DNA of 39,345 nt from Betaproteobacteria bacterium (GTDB lineage: Bacteria > Pseudomonadota > Gammaproteobacteria > Burkholderiales > SG8-41). The notes beneath the pieces were generated by a model that worked only from the letters and a program-made list of their open reading frames with translations, searched no databases and was not told where the DNA came from. The stretch spans positions 1 to 39,345 of the forward strand of contig CANKUB010000034.1 of NCBI GenBank assembly GCA_947486575.1. The letters are read 5' to 3'. Positions 8,291-16,744 of the stretch are shown in pieces (within the stretch, counting starts at the first letter, position 1; each line of letters opens with the position of its first letter). Both the position numbers and the translations under genes were made by a program.

Positions 8291-9292
8291 AATAGAATTC
8301 TCTGTTGGGCAAGAAGAGGGTTGTGGGCAATTGCCGCATTGCCGTGGGCCACTTTCGCGCAATCGACATCACCCGGCGCTGTGCAATCCTATCCCGCCTA
8401 TCCCGTTAAGCCGATTCGCCTCGTAGTCGGTTTCGCGGGCGGCGGTGCAGCCGAGATTGCCGCGCGCATCGTCGGGCAAGTGTATAGCGAGCGTTGGGGC
8501 CAGCAAGTCATTATTGATCCGCGTCCGGGTGCGGGCGGCAACATCGCCAGCGAAATTGTTGCTAAAGCGCCGCCGGATGGCTACACCTTGTTGACGTGCG
8601 CGTTTGCATTCACGGTCAACCCGTCGCTGTTTTCAAAATTGCCTTTCGATGCGCAGAAAGATTTTGCGCCGGTGTCGCTGTTTGCCTACACCGCCAATTT
8701 TTTGACCGTGCATCCGTCGGTGCCTGCGCGCACACTCAAGGAATTCATCGCACTCGCCAAAGCCAAACCGGGACAACTCACTTTTGGCTCGGCGGGCAAC
8801 GGCACCGCGTCGCATCTCGCGGGCGAGTTGATGAACAGCATGGCCGGCATCAAGCTGCTGCATATTCCGTACAAAGGCAGTGGCCTCGCGCATACCGACT
8901 TGCTGGGCGGTCATATTTCATCGGCGTTTCCCGGCGTGGCGATTTCGCTGCCGCACATCCGCGCCGGGCGGCTGCGTGCGCTGGGCGTCACCGGCCTCAA
9001 GCGCGCGGAAAGCCTGCCGGAGGTGCCGACGATTTCCGAGTCTGGCTTGCCGGGGTTTGAAGTGATTTCCTGGTACGGCTTGTTAGCGCCTGCCGCCATA
9101 CCAGTGGATATCGTGCAGCGTTTGAACAGCGAACTGAATCGCGCACTTAAGGAGGCGGGGAGTGCAGAGCGGGTCAAGGCGATGGGCATGGATACGCTGC
9201 ACGGCACGCCTGCGGAGTTCGACAGCTTTTTGCGGCGTGAAATTGCGAAGTGGGGGAAGGTGATTAGGGAGGTTGGGGTGCGGGCGAATTAA
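8288..9292 (+). CDS. Bug-family (TctC) periplasmic substrate-binding receptor
   Basis: A 334-residue receptor. The frame is open to a TTG at 8240, but the ATG at 8288 starts a proper signal peptide (RRGLWAIAALPWATFAQ). The mature Bug fold follows, with YPVKPIRLVVGFAGGGAAEIAAR, IIDPRPGAGGNIASEIV and PPDGYTLLT, and ends in WGKVIREVGVRAN, the usual length. The ATG lies inside the AT-rich motif and has no Shine-Dalgarno, so initiation may depend on an unstructured A/U-rich leader. No transporter partner genes lie nearby. The ligand is unknown. Confidence 0.92.
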   Translation: MNRILCWARRGLWAIAALPWATFAQSTSPGAVQSYPAYPVKPIRLVVGFAGGGAAEIAARIVGQVYSERWGQQVIIDPRPGAGGNIASEIVAKAPPDGYTLLTCAFAFTVNPSLFSKLPFDAQKDFAPVSLFAYTANFLTVHPSVPARTLKEFIALAKAKPGQLTFGSAGNGTASHLAGELMNSMAGIKLLHIPYKGSGLAHTDLLGGHISSAFPGVAISLPHIRAGRLRALGVTGLKRAESLPEVPTISESGLPGFEVISWYGLLAPAAIPVDIVQRLNSELNRALKEAGSAERVKAMGMDTLHGTPAEFDSFLRREIAKWGKVIREVGVRAN

Positions 9293-9442
9293 ACTTGCGT
9301 TTGGGAGCCGGGATGTGGTGATGTAAAACTACGATCGTATGATGCGTGCAGTTGTAGTGTATATGGCGTACCCAATTCGTAAATGTCTGTAAGGCTTTAT
9401 CGTGTACGGCAAGAAACCGCTCAACTCAGAAATAGGCGTGAT

Positions 9443-10321
9443 ATGAACTTCAGTGATATGTTGAAAGAAAAGGGTATCGACCAACAGCGTGTCCTTGTGC
9501 TTCGCAATCGACCTAGCGAACCTAAACTCAATAAGAACCTTCCGTGGCTGGCCATTGAAAAGCCGGAATTGTTTCAAGCCTATCAGCAGGCACATGGAGG
9601 AAAGCTCCAAGGCACTATGAAGGCGATGATAGGTGGATATGTAGCGTCATTCATCGGGCAACACCCAGGGAAGGCCACGTTTGTAGCTCTGTATAAGATC
9701 GTGTCGTTTAAGCCTCTAACAGATAAACAATTCTGGGCGATTTCAGCCAACAAGGCGTTGGAAGGGTTCGGCATGAAACACTGGCACGCCAAGGAGCCAG
9801 ATCAATCTGTCCTCTGGTTCAATCTTGTTAGGAGCGATTTCTATGATCACTGGAGAGGCAAGTTAATTGTCAACTAGCCCCCGCCTGAGCGGTCGTAGTG
9901 GAGGCGTGCGCATCGAAACGAATTCCCAATCAGCGCTGTTCTCGATGAAAACATATTGGATGCTGAGATAGATAAATGGGATGAAATAGAGCTTACTTGG
10001 GGGGAGCTTCGTGTCCTGCCAAGGCGTTTGAAAGATGCCCTCTCGCAATGGCGCGGTATTTACTACATATTCGATACTTACGACGGCAAAGGTTACGTTG
10101 GCTCTGCATATGGCAAAGACAATCTTTTCGGAAGATGGCGAGATTACGCCGCTAGTGGACACGGCGGAAATCGGTTACTTCGACAGCGAGAGCCTAAGAA
10201 TTTTCGATTTACTATTCTCCAGTTAGTGGCCCAGGACATGGTCAAGGACGAAGTGATACAACTCGAAAGTTGCTGGAAGAATCGACTGCACACGCGCGAA
10301 TTTGGACTTAATAATAACTAG
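9443..10321 (+). pseudogene. GIY-YIG domain protein interrupted by two in-frame TAG codons
   Basis: Two same-frame pieces make one ~290-residue protein. The N-terminal piece (MNFSDMLKEKG to GKLIVN) stops at TAG 9875-9877. Reading through gives PPPERS, a second TAG at 9896-9898, then WRRAHRNEFPI and on without shift into the C-terminal piece. That piece has a GIY-YIG nuclease core: RGIYYIFDTYDGKGYVGSAYG, an Arg in FGRWRDY and a Glu in VIQLESCW. From memory of similar proteins both TAGs occupy Trp positions (TGG to TAG). A GIY-YIG domain alone could still be made from the ATG at 9956. GIY-YIG enzymes cut DNA in repair, restriction or mobile introns; this two-domain family has no function I know. 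The ATG at 9443 is favoured; 9383 is possible. Confidence 0.75.
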
Positions 10322-10322
10322 C

Positions 10323-10349
10323 GGGTGGGCATAAAAACCGTGCCCACCC
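10323..10349. repeat. GGGTGGGCA palindrome (possible terminator)
   Basis: A 9-bp perfect stem GGGTGGGCA (10323-10331) / TGCCCACCC (10341-10349) around a 9-base A-rich loop. It lies between the convergent GIY-YIG pseudogene and the carboxypeptidase gene and overlaps the latter's stop codon. Related GTGGGCA...TGCCCAC palindromes recur at 38078-38099 and 38179-38201, marking a dispersed family. It may end transcription from both sides, though no long U-tract is present. Confidence 0.5.
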
Positions 10350-11833
10350 TACAAATACCGCGTGTCCAAATGCGCCCGAAAGTGTGCAGGATTAAGCGCC
10401 TCGCCACTCGCCCGACACACCAGTTCGGGCGTCTCCCACCGGCTGGCTTGTGACCACACGTTAGCCTTGAGCCACCCAAACACCGGCGCAAAATCACCCA
10501 CTGCAATGCGCGCATCAAGATCAGGCGTAGCACGGCGCATCGCCGCGAACCACTGTGCGGCGTACATCGCGCCCAGCGTGTAGCTCGGAAAATAGCCGAA
10601 GGAGCCGTCGCTCCAATGTACGTCTTGCAGGCAACCGTCTTTGTAATTGCCGCGTGTGTCGAGGCCGAGCAGGGTTTGCATTTTTTCGTCCCACAGCGCG
10701 GGGATGTCGTCCGGCTCTATGTCACCTTCGATCAGTGCGCGCTCGATTTCGTAACGCAGGATGATGTGTGCAGGGTAGGTCACTTCGTCTGCGTTGACAC
10801 GGATGAAGCCGGGCTTCACGCGCGTTAGGGCGCGATGGAGGTTGCCCGCCTCGAACGCGGGCTGACTGCCGAAATGTTCGTTCAGCATGGGCGCGAGCAG
10901 GCCGGCGAATTCGCGGCTGCGCGCAAGCTGCATTTCGAATGACAAACTCTGGCTTTCGTGGATGCCATAGGAACGGGCGTGGCCGATGGCTTGCCCCAGC
11001 CACTCGCGCGGCAGATTTTGCTCGAAACGCGCGTGGCCGGTTTCGTGAATGGTGCCCATCAGGCTTTGCACGAAATCGTCTTCTCGGTAGCGCGTGGTGA
11101 GGCGCACGTCTTCGGGCACACCACCGGAAAAAGGGTGCGCGCTTTCGTCTAGCCGCCCGGCATCAAAATCGAAGCCGAGTTTTTTCATTACCGCCAGATT
11201 CATGGTGCGTTGCGTGGCCACCGGGAACGGGCCGACCGATGCGACTAACGGTTCGCTCTGCTGCTTCGCCTGCACGCGCGCTATCAGTTGCGGCAGCCAT
11301 TGTTTGACATCGCCAAAAATGCGGTCGATGTCGGCGGCACGTACGCCGGGCTCGTAGCGATCCATCAGCGCGTCGTAGCGCGACAGGCCGCTGTCGTCAG
11401 CGAGCAGTTGGGCTTCTTCGCGCGACAGCCGCACTACCTCGCGAAAGTTTTCCAGAAAACCCTTCCAGTCGTTGGCGGCGCGTTGGCTGCGCCAGGCGTG
11501 TTCGCATTTCGCACCCGCCAGCGATTTGGCTTCCACCAGTGATTCAGGCAGCGCGTTGGCATCGCGCCAATCACGGCGCATCTCACGCAGGTTGGCGCGT
11601 TCGTTGTCGCTTAACACTTCGCTTTCTGCCGTGTGCAACTGATCGGCCAGTTGCGGATCCGTGCGCACACGGTGCATCAGCGCTTGCAGTTCGGCTTCGG
11701 CGGCAGCGCGTGCGTCGTTGCCCTTGGTGGGCATCATGGCATTGCGATCCCAGCCGAGGATGGAAGCAGCGTGTCCGTAGTGGTAAAGCCGCAGCCAGGT
11801 GCGGCACAGTTGCGTGTAGTGTGGTGTCGTCAT
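10349..11833 (-). CDS. M32 (Taq-type) metallocarboxypeptidase
   Basis: A 494-residue cytoplasmic zinc carboxypeptidase that removes C-terminal residues from peptides, with broad specificity in this family. All the hallmark M32 motifs are visible in order: AHPFSGG, EDVRLTTRY, the zinc/catalytic HETGH in MGTIHETGHARF, IHESQS, IRVNADEVTYP and GCLQDVHWSDGSFGYFPSY. The length matches the family (about 500). The frame is open to an ATG at 11875, but the start at 11833 (MTTPHYTQ) fits the family's N-terminus; neither has a strong ribosome site. It is divergent from the downstream Bug gene across ~280 bp and is apparently monocistronic. Confidence 0.93.
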   Translation of the reverse strand: MTTPHYTQLCRTWLRLYHYGHAASILGWDRNAMMPTKGNDARAAAEAELQALMHRVRTDPQLADQLHTAESEVLSDNERANLREMRRDWRDANALPESLVEAKSLAGAKCEHAWRSQRAANDWKGFLENFREVVRLSREEAQLLADDSGLSRYDALMDRYEPGVRAADIDRIFGDVKQWLPQLIARVQAKQQSEPLVASVGPFPVATQRTMNLAVMKKLGFDFDAGRLDESAHPFSGGVPEDVRLTTRYREDDFVQSLMGTIHETGHARFEQNLPREWLGQAIGHARSYGIHESQSLSFEMQLARSREFAGLLAPMLNEHFGSQPAFEAGNLHRALTRVKPGFIRVNADEVTYPAHIILRYEIERALIEGDIEPDDIPALWDEKMQTLLGLDTRGNYKDGCLQDVHWSDGSFGYFPSYTLGAMYAAQWFAAMRRATPDLDARIAVGDFAPVFGWLKANVWSQASRWETPELVCRASGEALNPAHFRAHLDTRYL

Positions 11834-12111
11834 GATTGCCGAGTCTACACTGAGGCGATTCGAAGGCTGGCCCATCTTGCTGCTGCACAGCAGCTTGCCA
11901 AAGCTTGCGTTGCGGTGAAATTTTGCCTGAAATGCTGCATGATCCGCGTTGTTGCGGATTCAGCAGGGGTACACAAGTCAGCCGATGCGCGTGATTGTGT
12001 TTTTGTAGTTGGATGGCAATAGTGAATGTATGTCTGGCCGAGATCGCAAAGGTCGCTAAAATTCGTAGCGAACTGAAAGCACGGCGCAGGTTGACCCAGA
12101 AAGAGTTACCG

Positions 12112-12140
12112 AAAAATATGTTAAAAAACAATAAGATACG
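12112..12140 (+). repeat. AT-rich boundary motif, copy 3
   Basis: AAAAATATGTTAAAAAACAATAAGATACG overlaps the first codons of the Bug gene, whose ATG is at 12118. The core AAAAACAATAAG is shared with the other copies. Because it overlaps coding sequence, it fixes the first residues as Met-Leu-Lys-Asn-Asn-Lys. Confidence 0.5.
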
Positions 12141-13101
12141 TTTTATTTTGGCTGGGCTGGTTGCGGGCGCTGCGACAAGCACTGCTGTCGCGCAAGGCGT
12201 AGCGTATCCGCAGCGCCCCATCCGCCTGATCGTACCGGTGACGGTCGGCGGTGCGACGGATATTGTTGCGCGCATCGCCGCCAGCCGCCTGTCACAAGTA
12301 CTGGGGCAGCAACTCGTGATCGACAACCGCTCCGGCGCGGGCGGCATCATCGGCACCGAACTGGTGGCGCGTGCGGTGCCTGACGGCTACACGTTGTTGT
12401 TCGCTTACGCCTCACATACCATCATGCCGTTTTTAAACCGAAAAGTGCCGTACGATCCCGACCGCGATTTCGCGCCGATGGGCTTGGTGGGCGCATCGCC
12501 GCTGGTGCTGACTGTGCCGCCGTCGCTGCCGGCCAACACGGTGAAAGAACTGGTAGCAATGGCGCGCGCCAAGCCCGGCGCAGTGCGCGCCGGTGCGCCC
12601 GGCATGGGCGGCGTTGGTCATATCGCTGCGGAAATTTTTAAGCTGGTGAGTGAAACTGACATCACCACCGTGGTGTACAAAGGCGGCGCGCCCGCGCAAC
12701 TCGCGCTGGCGCAGGGCGAAGTACAGTTTGTGTTTGCCACGCCAGTGGCAGCCATGGCGCAGATCAAGGCGGGCCGCGTTAAAGTGCTGGCCACCTCCGC
12801 GCAGGAACGCCTGCCATATCTGCCTGACGTACCTACGTTTGCTGAAGCCGGGCTGCCGGGTCTCGATGTCATGCCGTGGCAGGGGTTTTTGGCCCCGGCG
12901 CAGACACCGCACGCCATCATCACGCAGTTCAACACCAAGCTGAATGGCGTGCTGAAAGAACCCGATCTCGCCGCAAAACTCGCGGTGGCCGGCTCTGACG
13001 TGCTGATCAGCACGCCCGAAGCCATGGGCGCAAAAATCCGCAAAGAGCTAGCTTACTTTTCGCGCGTGATCAAGGCCGCAAAAATTCGTCCAGCGGATTA
13101 G
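12118..13101 (+). CDS. Bug-family (TctC) periplasmic substrate-binding receptor
   Basis: A 327-residue exported receptor. The ATG at 12118 opens a classical signal peptide (KNNKIRFILAGLVAGAATSTAVAQ). The upstream in-frame ATG at 11995 would add ~40 charged residues in front of it and is rejected. The mature part has YPQRPIRLIVPVTVGGATDIVAR, VIDNRSGAGGIIGTELV and VPDGYTLLFAYA, as usual for Bug proteins. The only ribosome-like sequence (AAGAG) is weak and 12 or more bases away. It is followed after 60 bp by the acyltransferase gene, with another AT-motif copy between, so co-transcription is possible but not shown. Confidence 0.92.
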   Translation: MLKNNKIRFILAGLVAGAATSTAVAQGVAYPQRPIRLIVPVTVGGATDIVARIAASRLSQVLGQQLVIDNRSGAGGIIGTELVARAVPDGYTLLFAYASHTIMPFLNRKVPYDPDRDFAPMGLVGASPLVLTVPPSLPANTVKELVAMARAKPGAVRAGAPGMGGVGHIAAEIFKLVSETDITTVVYKGGAPAQLALAQGEVQFVFATPVAAMAQIKAGRVKVLATSAQERLPYLPDVPTFAEAGLPGLDVMPWQGFLAPAQTPHAIITQFNTKLNGVLKEPDLAAKLAVAGSDVLISTPEAMGAKIRKELAYFSRVIKAAKIRPAD

Positions 13102-13107
13102 TTTCTG

Positions 13108-13135
13108 TAACTTATTGTTTTATTGTGGTATTTTT
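13108..13135 (-). repeat. AT-rich boundary motif, copy 4
   Basis: The minus strand reads AATAAAACAATAAGTTA within this interval. It lies seven bases after the Bug stop codon and before the acyltransferase start, so the transcript would carry the U-rich version. One base is missing from the A-run compared with the commonest form. Confidence 0.55.
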
Positions 13136-13161
13136 GAAGTGCGCCCATTGCCGGAGAGCCT

Positions 13162-13905
13162 ATGCAACGCTTCTTGACCATTATCGGGCCGCTGCCGTTC
13201 ATGGCGCTGGCCATATTGGCGGCGGGTTGCGCGCTGGGTGTGGCGATTTTCGTGTTACAAGGATTGAACGCCTGCATCGCGGGGGTGACTTCGTGGCTGC
13301 ACTATCCACTGCTGGGCATCGTGGTGGCGGCGAGTTATTTTGCGTATGGCCTGTCGCTGCTGCTGATCGCGCCAGCAATTAACTTTGTGCTGGGCGGACG
13401 CTTGCAACCTTATCGCGGCTCGGCGGTGTCGCTGGCGGCGATGCGCTGGTACGTGCATTGCACGATGACGCTGGTGGTGCGTTATTCATTTCTGGAATTT
13501 GTTACGCCATCCGCGTTTGCCACGCTGTATTACCGGCTGATGGGCATGAAGATCGGCCGCAACGTGGCGATTAATTCAACCGCGATTGCAGATCCATCGC
13601 TGATTACGATGGAAGACAACGTCACCATTGGCGGCTCGGCGAGCGTGCTGGCGCACTATGCGCAGGGCGGCTATCTGGTGATTGCACCGGTGAAAATCTG
13701 TCGGGGTGCGACTATTGGTTTGCGTGCTGTGGTGATGGGCGGCGTCGAAGTCGGCGAAAAAGCCAAGGTGCTGGCGAGTTCGTTTGTGTTGCCGAATACG
13801 AAAATTCCAGCCGGGGAAACCTGGGCGGGAATACCGGCACAGCGGATAGAGCTGGATCGCTCTGAACGCTCGCAGCCAGCGCACGATGCGGCGGATGTGG
13901 CTTGA
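13162..13905 (+). CDS. Membrane-anchored hexapeptide-repeat (left-handed beta-helix) acyltransferase
   Basis: A 247-residue protein. Two hydrophobic helices occupy the N-terminus (FMALAILAAGCALGVAIFVL and YPLLGIVVAASYFAYGLSLLLI). A cytosolic-type left-handed beta-helix begins near residue 120 with LMGMKIGRNVAINSTAIADP and ends in the closing turn AKVLASSFVLPNTKIPAGETWAGIPAQ. Hexapeptide I/V/L-G-x-x-x-x turns are clear (ITMEDNVTIGG, GATIGLRAVVMGGVEVGEKA). Such proteins transfer acyl groups from acyl-CoA or acyl-ACP; similar domains also sit at the ends of some peptide-synthetase-like proteins. The start has GGAG five bases upstream. Its stop overlaps the TTG start of the PAP2_C gene (TTGA), a strong sign of coupled translation. 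The acceptor is unknown; a lipid is plausible given the partner. Confidence 0.8.
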   Translation: MQRFLTIIGPLPFMALAILAAGCALGVAIFVLQGLNACIAGVTSWLHYPLLGIVVAASYFAYGLSLLLIAPAINFVLGGRLQPYRGSAVSLAAMRWYVHCTMTLVVRYSFLEFVTPSAFATLYYRLMGMKIGRNVAINSTAIADPSLITMEDNVTIGGSASVLAHYAQGGYLVIAPVKICRGATIGLRAVVMGGVEVGEKAKVLASSFVLPNTKIPAGETWAGIPAQRIELDRSERSQPAHDAADVA

Positions 13906-14510
13906 TCCCTGATTTTCAAACCATAGCGCTGCGCGTACTGCTGATTGCAGGCAGTCTGTTCCTGTGGTTCCTCACGCAAAAAATGATTGGTGCGCGACGG
14001 CTCGAAGACGGCGCGATTTACGATCATTTTCACGTGATGACGGCGCGCTGCAACAGGTGGCTCAATCAACATCCAAAACCGGCCAATGCGATACTCGTGG
14101 CGAGTTCGTTTTGTGTGGATGCGGTAACGTTGTTCGTGTTGTTTTACGCCGTGCTGGGGCCGTCGTTCACACCGTTCTGGGGGTTGTTTGGATTGTTCGC
14201 ATTGCGGCAAATGAGTCAGGCTTCGGTCGCATTGCCGGTACCCCAGGGCATCATCTGGCGCGATCCGGGTGTGCCGTCGTTGTTTGTGACGTATGGCGTG
14301 GGCACCGATTTCTTTTTTTCCGGGCATACCGCGTTGGCGATTTATGGCGCCATGCAGTTGTCAGCGTTGCATATCCCGGCGCTGACTATCATTGGCGCTG
14401 TGGTGGCGGTGTTGCAGGTGATCGCGGTGATCGTGCTGCGCGCGCACTGGACGATGGATGTGCTGGCGGGTCTGTTTGCGGCCCTTACCGTCGGCCTGAT
14501 CGTTCTGTAG
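13902..14510 (+). CDS. PAP2_C / sphingomyelin-synthase-like membrane phosphotransferase or phosphatase
   Basis: A 202-residue polytopic membrane protein with five or six hydrophobic stretches. It has the catalytic signature of the PAP2_C (sphingomyelin-synthase-related) family: FFFSGHTALAIYG with His142, and LRAHWTMDVLAG with His182 and Asp186, the His-His-Asp triad with near-standard spacing. Family members transfer or remove phospho-head groups on lipids at the membrane face. The start is a TTG at 13902 overlapping the acyltransferase stop; the next ATG would delete the first membrane helix. It is convergent with, and exactly abuts, the aldolase gene (stops at 14508-14510 and 14511-14513). 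Phosphatase versus head-group transferase cannot be decided from sequence. Confidence 0.75.
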   Translation: MIPDFQTIALRVLLIAGSLFLWFLTQKMIGARRLEDGAIYDHFHVMTARCNRWLNQHPKPANAILVASSFCVDAVTLFVLFYAVLGPSFTPFWGLFGLFALRQMSQASVALPVPQGIIWRDPGVPSLFVTYGVGTDFFFSGHTALAIYGAMQLSALHIPALTIIGAVVAVLQVIAVIVLRAHWTMDVLAGLFAALTVGLIVL

Positions 14511-15302
14511 TTACTCGCGAAACGACGGATCGATCATATCCAGTTTGTGCAGCAGCGCGGGCCATTCCAGCAGTCCATGCTTTTGCTGCTTGTGCCGACT
14601 GCCGCCGGGCTGATACGCGCCCCAGGTTTTTTCAATCACGTCATCGGATAGCCGCGTCATCTGCTGATTGCACGACAAAAACATCACCTGCAGATCACAC
14701 GCGCGCTTGAGCCAGAACATGTTATTGAAACACTGGGGAATGCTGGCGCCGCAGGTGAGTAAGCCGTGGTTGCGCAGAATCATGATGTTGTTCGTGCCAA
14801 GATCGCGCACCATGCGTTCGCGCTCGTCCATAGCCACGATACTTTCGTAATCGTGATAAGACACGCCTTTGACCCAGCGCATCGACATTTGCGCGATGGG
14901 TAACAAGCCGCACTGCATTGAGGCGACCGTCATGCCGGTGAGTGTGTGCGTGTGGATGATGCAATCAACGTCGTGACGCGCCTTGTGAATCGCGCCGTGA
15001 ATGATGTAGCCCGAACGGTTAACCTCGTAACCCTCGGAGGGATTGAACAGAATGTTGCCTTCAATATCGATGCGGATCATGCACGAAGCCGTCATCTGAT
15101 CGTAGAAAATGCCATAGGGGTTGATCAGAAATTCGTTTTGTGTGCCGGGTACACGCACGGTGACATGATTGGAAATGTGGTCGCTCATGCCATACCAATC
15201 AATCAGCCGGTAGCACGCAGCGAGATTGACACGGGCTTCCCATTCCTCTGGACCGACGTGTTCGCGCACGTTGATGTTTGGCTGGATGAAGGGTTTGATC
15301 AT
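14511..15302 (-). CDS. Class II aldolase/adducin family protein
   Basis: A 263-residue member of the AraD/FucA-like class II aldolase fold. The metal-binding His residues are in IIHTHTLTGM (His117, His119) and LRNHGLLTCG (His179), after the conserved SDHISNHVTVR loop. The family carries out aldol cleavage, epimerisation or decarboxylation of sugar phosphates or hydroxy acids. The divergent C-terminus (GAYQPGGSRHKQQKHG) is typical of uncharacterised proteobacterial members found in aromatic or organic-acid gene clusters. The ATG has GAGG at an eight-base spacing. It lies 10 bp after the FrsA-like hydrolase on the same strand, so the two are very likely co-transcribed and may act in sequence on one substrate. 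Confidence 0.85.
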   Translation of the reverse strand: MIKPFIQPNINVREHVGPEEWEARVNLAACYRLIDWYGMSDHISNHVTVRVPGTQNEFLINPYGIFYDQMTASCMIRIDIEGNILFNPSEGYEVNRSGYIIHGAIHKARHDVDCIIHTHTLTGMTVASMQCGLLPIAQMSMRWVKGVSYHDYESIVAMDERERMVRDLGTNNIMILRNHGLLTCGASIPQCFNNMFWLKRACDLQVMFLSCNQQMTRLSDDVIEKTWGAYQPGGSRHKQQKHGLLEWPALLHKLDMIDPSFRE

Positions 15303-15312
15303 TTCTTAAACC

Positions 15313-16545
15313 TCAATAGGCGGTTTTGACGACGCGCCCGCTGGATTCTACATACCAGCGCTCTGATGCGAATGCTTTGGCATTCAGCCGTGCCTGCATC
15401 CAGTCTGCGACCAGCGTTTGCGGGTGTGGCCCCAGATTCGCGGAAGGTACGTTACCGACGGAGTGGCGTGAATCCTGATAGACCACCAGTTGCTTCGGGC
15501 ATTGCAGTGTTGCCATCAAACGTTCAGCGTGTTCGATGGGGCTGAGTTCATCGGCTTCACCCGCGACACACAAGTACGGCACGCGAATATGTTCTGCGTG
15601 ACCTTCCCAGGTTAGTGTTTTGCAGAATTCGTTGAATTGCTGTTCATCGGTGTAGCCCGACATGTACATGAAGCGGCGTTTGAAGGTCGGTGATGCTTCC
15701 TCGAAAATTGTGTGGCATGTCGGTTCGAGGCAGGTTGCGCTGACGGCGCAGGCGCGAAAGCGTGGCTCGTTTGCAGCGGCCAACGTGCCAAAAAATGAGC
15801 CGAAGCTGTTGCCTGTAACAGCGATGCGTTGCGGGTCGAGCTCGGGTCGCACAACCATCCAGTCCATTACTGCGTTGGCCGCTTCGATCCAGTTGGGCAC
15901 ACTGACAGATATGCCGTTAACCGCGCTTTCGTATTGACCGGGGCCTTCCAGCGCGAGTACCGCAATGCCGCGTGTGAGCCAGCGATCACCATACAACGCC
16001 ACATTGGCCTCCTTGAAGCCATCCATGCCGGGGATAGACCACACGGCGGGCAATTTTCCACTGGTGTATCCCGGCGGCAGATGCAGCCAGCCGGGAAGGG
16101 CTTTGCCCTGAAACGGAATCCAAGCGGCTTCGACGTGGTGATCGGCGTGTCTGGCGTAGCGTGAATAACACTCACGCTTGGCGGCGTTGAGTGAAATATT
16201 CTTGTCGCTGTTTTCGTCATGTGGCCATTGCGAAGCGGCAAAAAGTATGGCGGCGTAAAAATAACTGTTGCGTGCGGTAACCAGCTCCCCGGCGTCGTCG
16301 GCGGCGCGCGCCTTGGTTTCGCGGCGGCGTGCGGCGGTTTCAAACGCGGGCGATATGTCCGCGTATTTTTTCACGCGCTCGCGGATGCCTGCAAAATCCG
16401 CGTTGGCTTCCGGTCCGCACGGGCTGTTGTAAGAAATGGTGCGCGGCTGATCCCAATCGATGCCGACCGAACGAATGATGTTGTCGAGCAGCCAGCGCTG
16501 TTCGGTCCAGCGGCGTGTGGTAATGGGCTTATGGGCTTTAGTCAT
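15313..16545 (-). CDS. FrsA-like / DUF1100 alpha/beta hydrolase
   Basis: A 410-residue two-domain hydrolase. The helical N-terminal cap precedes an alpha/beta core with PAVWSIPGMDGFKEAN (oxyanion region), nucleophile Ser247 in VTGNSFGSFFG, Asp332 in VAGEADELSP and His361 in YQDSRHSVG, a complete triad. This arrangement is known from FrsA-like proteins and C-C or ester hydrolases such as 2,6-dihydropseudooxynicotine hydrolase. It is first in a two-gene unit with the class II aldolase-like gene. Together they suggest hydrolysis then aldol-type cleavage of a small organic substrate; this is inference. Confidence 0.85.
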   Translation of the reverse strand: MTKAHKPITTRRWTEQRWLLDNIIRSVGIDWDQPRTISYNSPCGPEANADFAGIRERVKKYADISPAFETAARRRETKARAADDAGELVTARNSYFYAAILFAASQWPHDENSDKNISLNAAKRECYSRYARHADHHVEAAWIPFQGKALPGWLHLPPGYTSGKLPAVWSIPGMDGFKEANVALYGDRWLTRGIAVLALEGPGQYESAVNGISVSVPNWIEAANAVMDWMVVRPELDPQRIAVTGNSFGSFFGTLAAANEPRFRACAVSATCLEPTCHTIFEEASPTFKRRFMYMSGYTDEQQFNEFCKTLTWEGHAEHIRVPYLCVAGEADELSPIEHAERLMATLQCPKQLVVYQDSRHSVGNVPSANLGPHPQTLVADWMQARLNAKAFASERWYVESSGRVVKTAY

Positions 16546-16669
16546 TGTGTCAGTAATTTAAGGCGATTATCGACGGCTAGTGACATCTGCCTGAGGTTTA
16601 TTCGGGTCATGGTCAGGCCTTGTCGGATGTCCGATAATGTAGCTGATTTCAGGCAAAGAGGAGGGCGCA

Positions 16670-16744
16670 ATGGATGTCAGGTTTCAGAGAAAACGTGCGT
16701 TGGGCATCGCCACATGCCGTAGCATTTGCCGTCCGAAGGCGTGA
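16670..16744 (+). CDS. Possible 24-codon leader peptide ORF
   Basis: A short ORF missed by length filters. It has a very strong ribosome site (AAGAGGAGG) about seven bases before its ATG and encodes MDVRFQRKRALGIATCRSIC then RPKA, with five Arg and two Lys in 24 residues. Its TGA (16742-16744) overlaps the ATG of the YrdC-like gene in the form TGATG, so ribosomes ending here could restart on that gene. A short palindrome TCGGATGTCCGA lies at 16623-16634 upstream. It could be a coupling or attenuating leader, or simply a fortuitous ORF that uses the main gene's ribosome region. Confidence 0.4.
   Translation: MDVRFQRKRALGIATCRSICRPKA

Noticed and set aside
11995-12117. N-terminal extension of the Bug receptor from the ATG at 11995
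   Set aside because: It would put ~40 charged residues before a textbook signal peptide and has no ribosome site. The start at 12118 fits the family.
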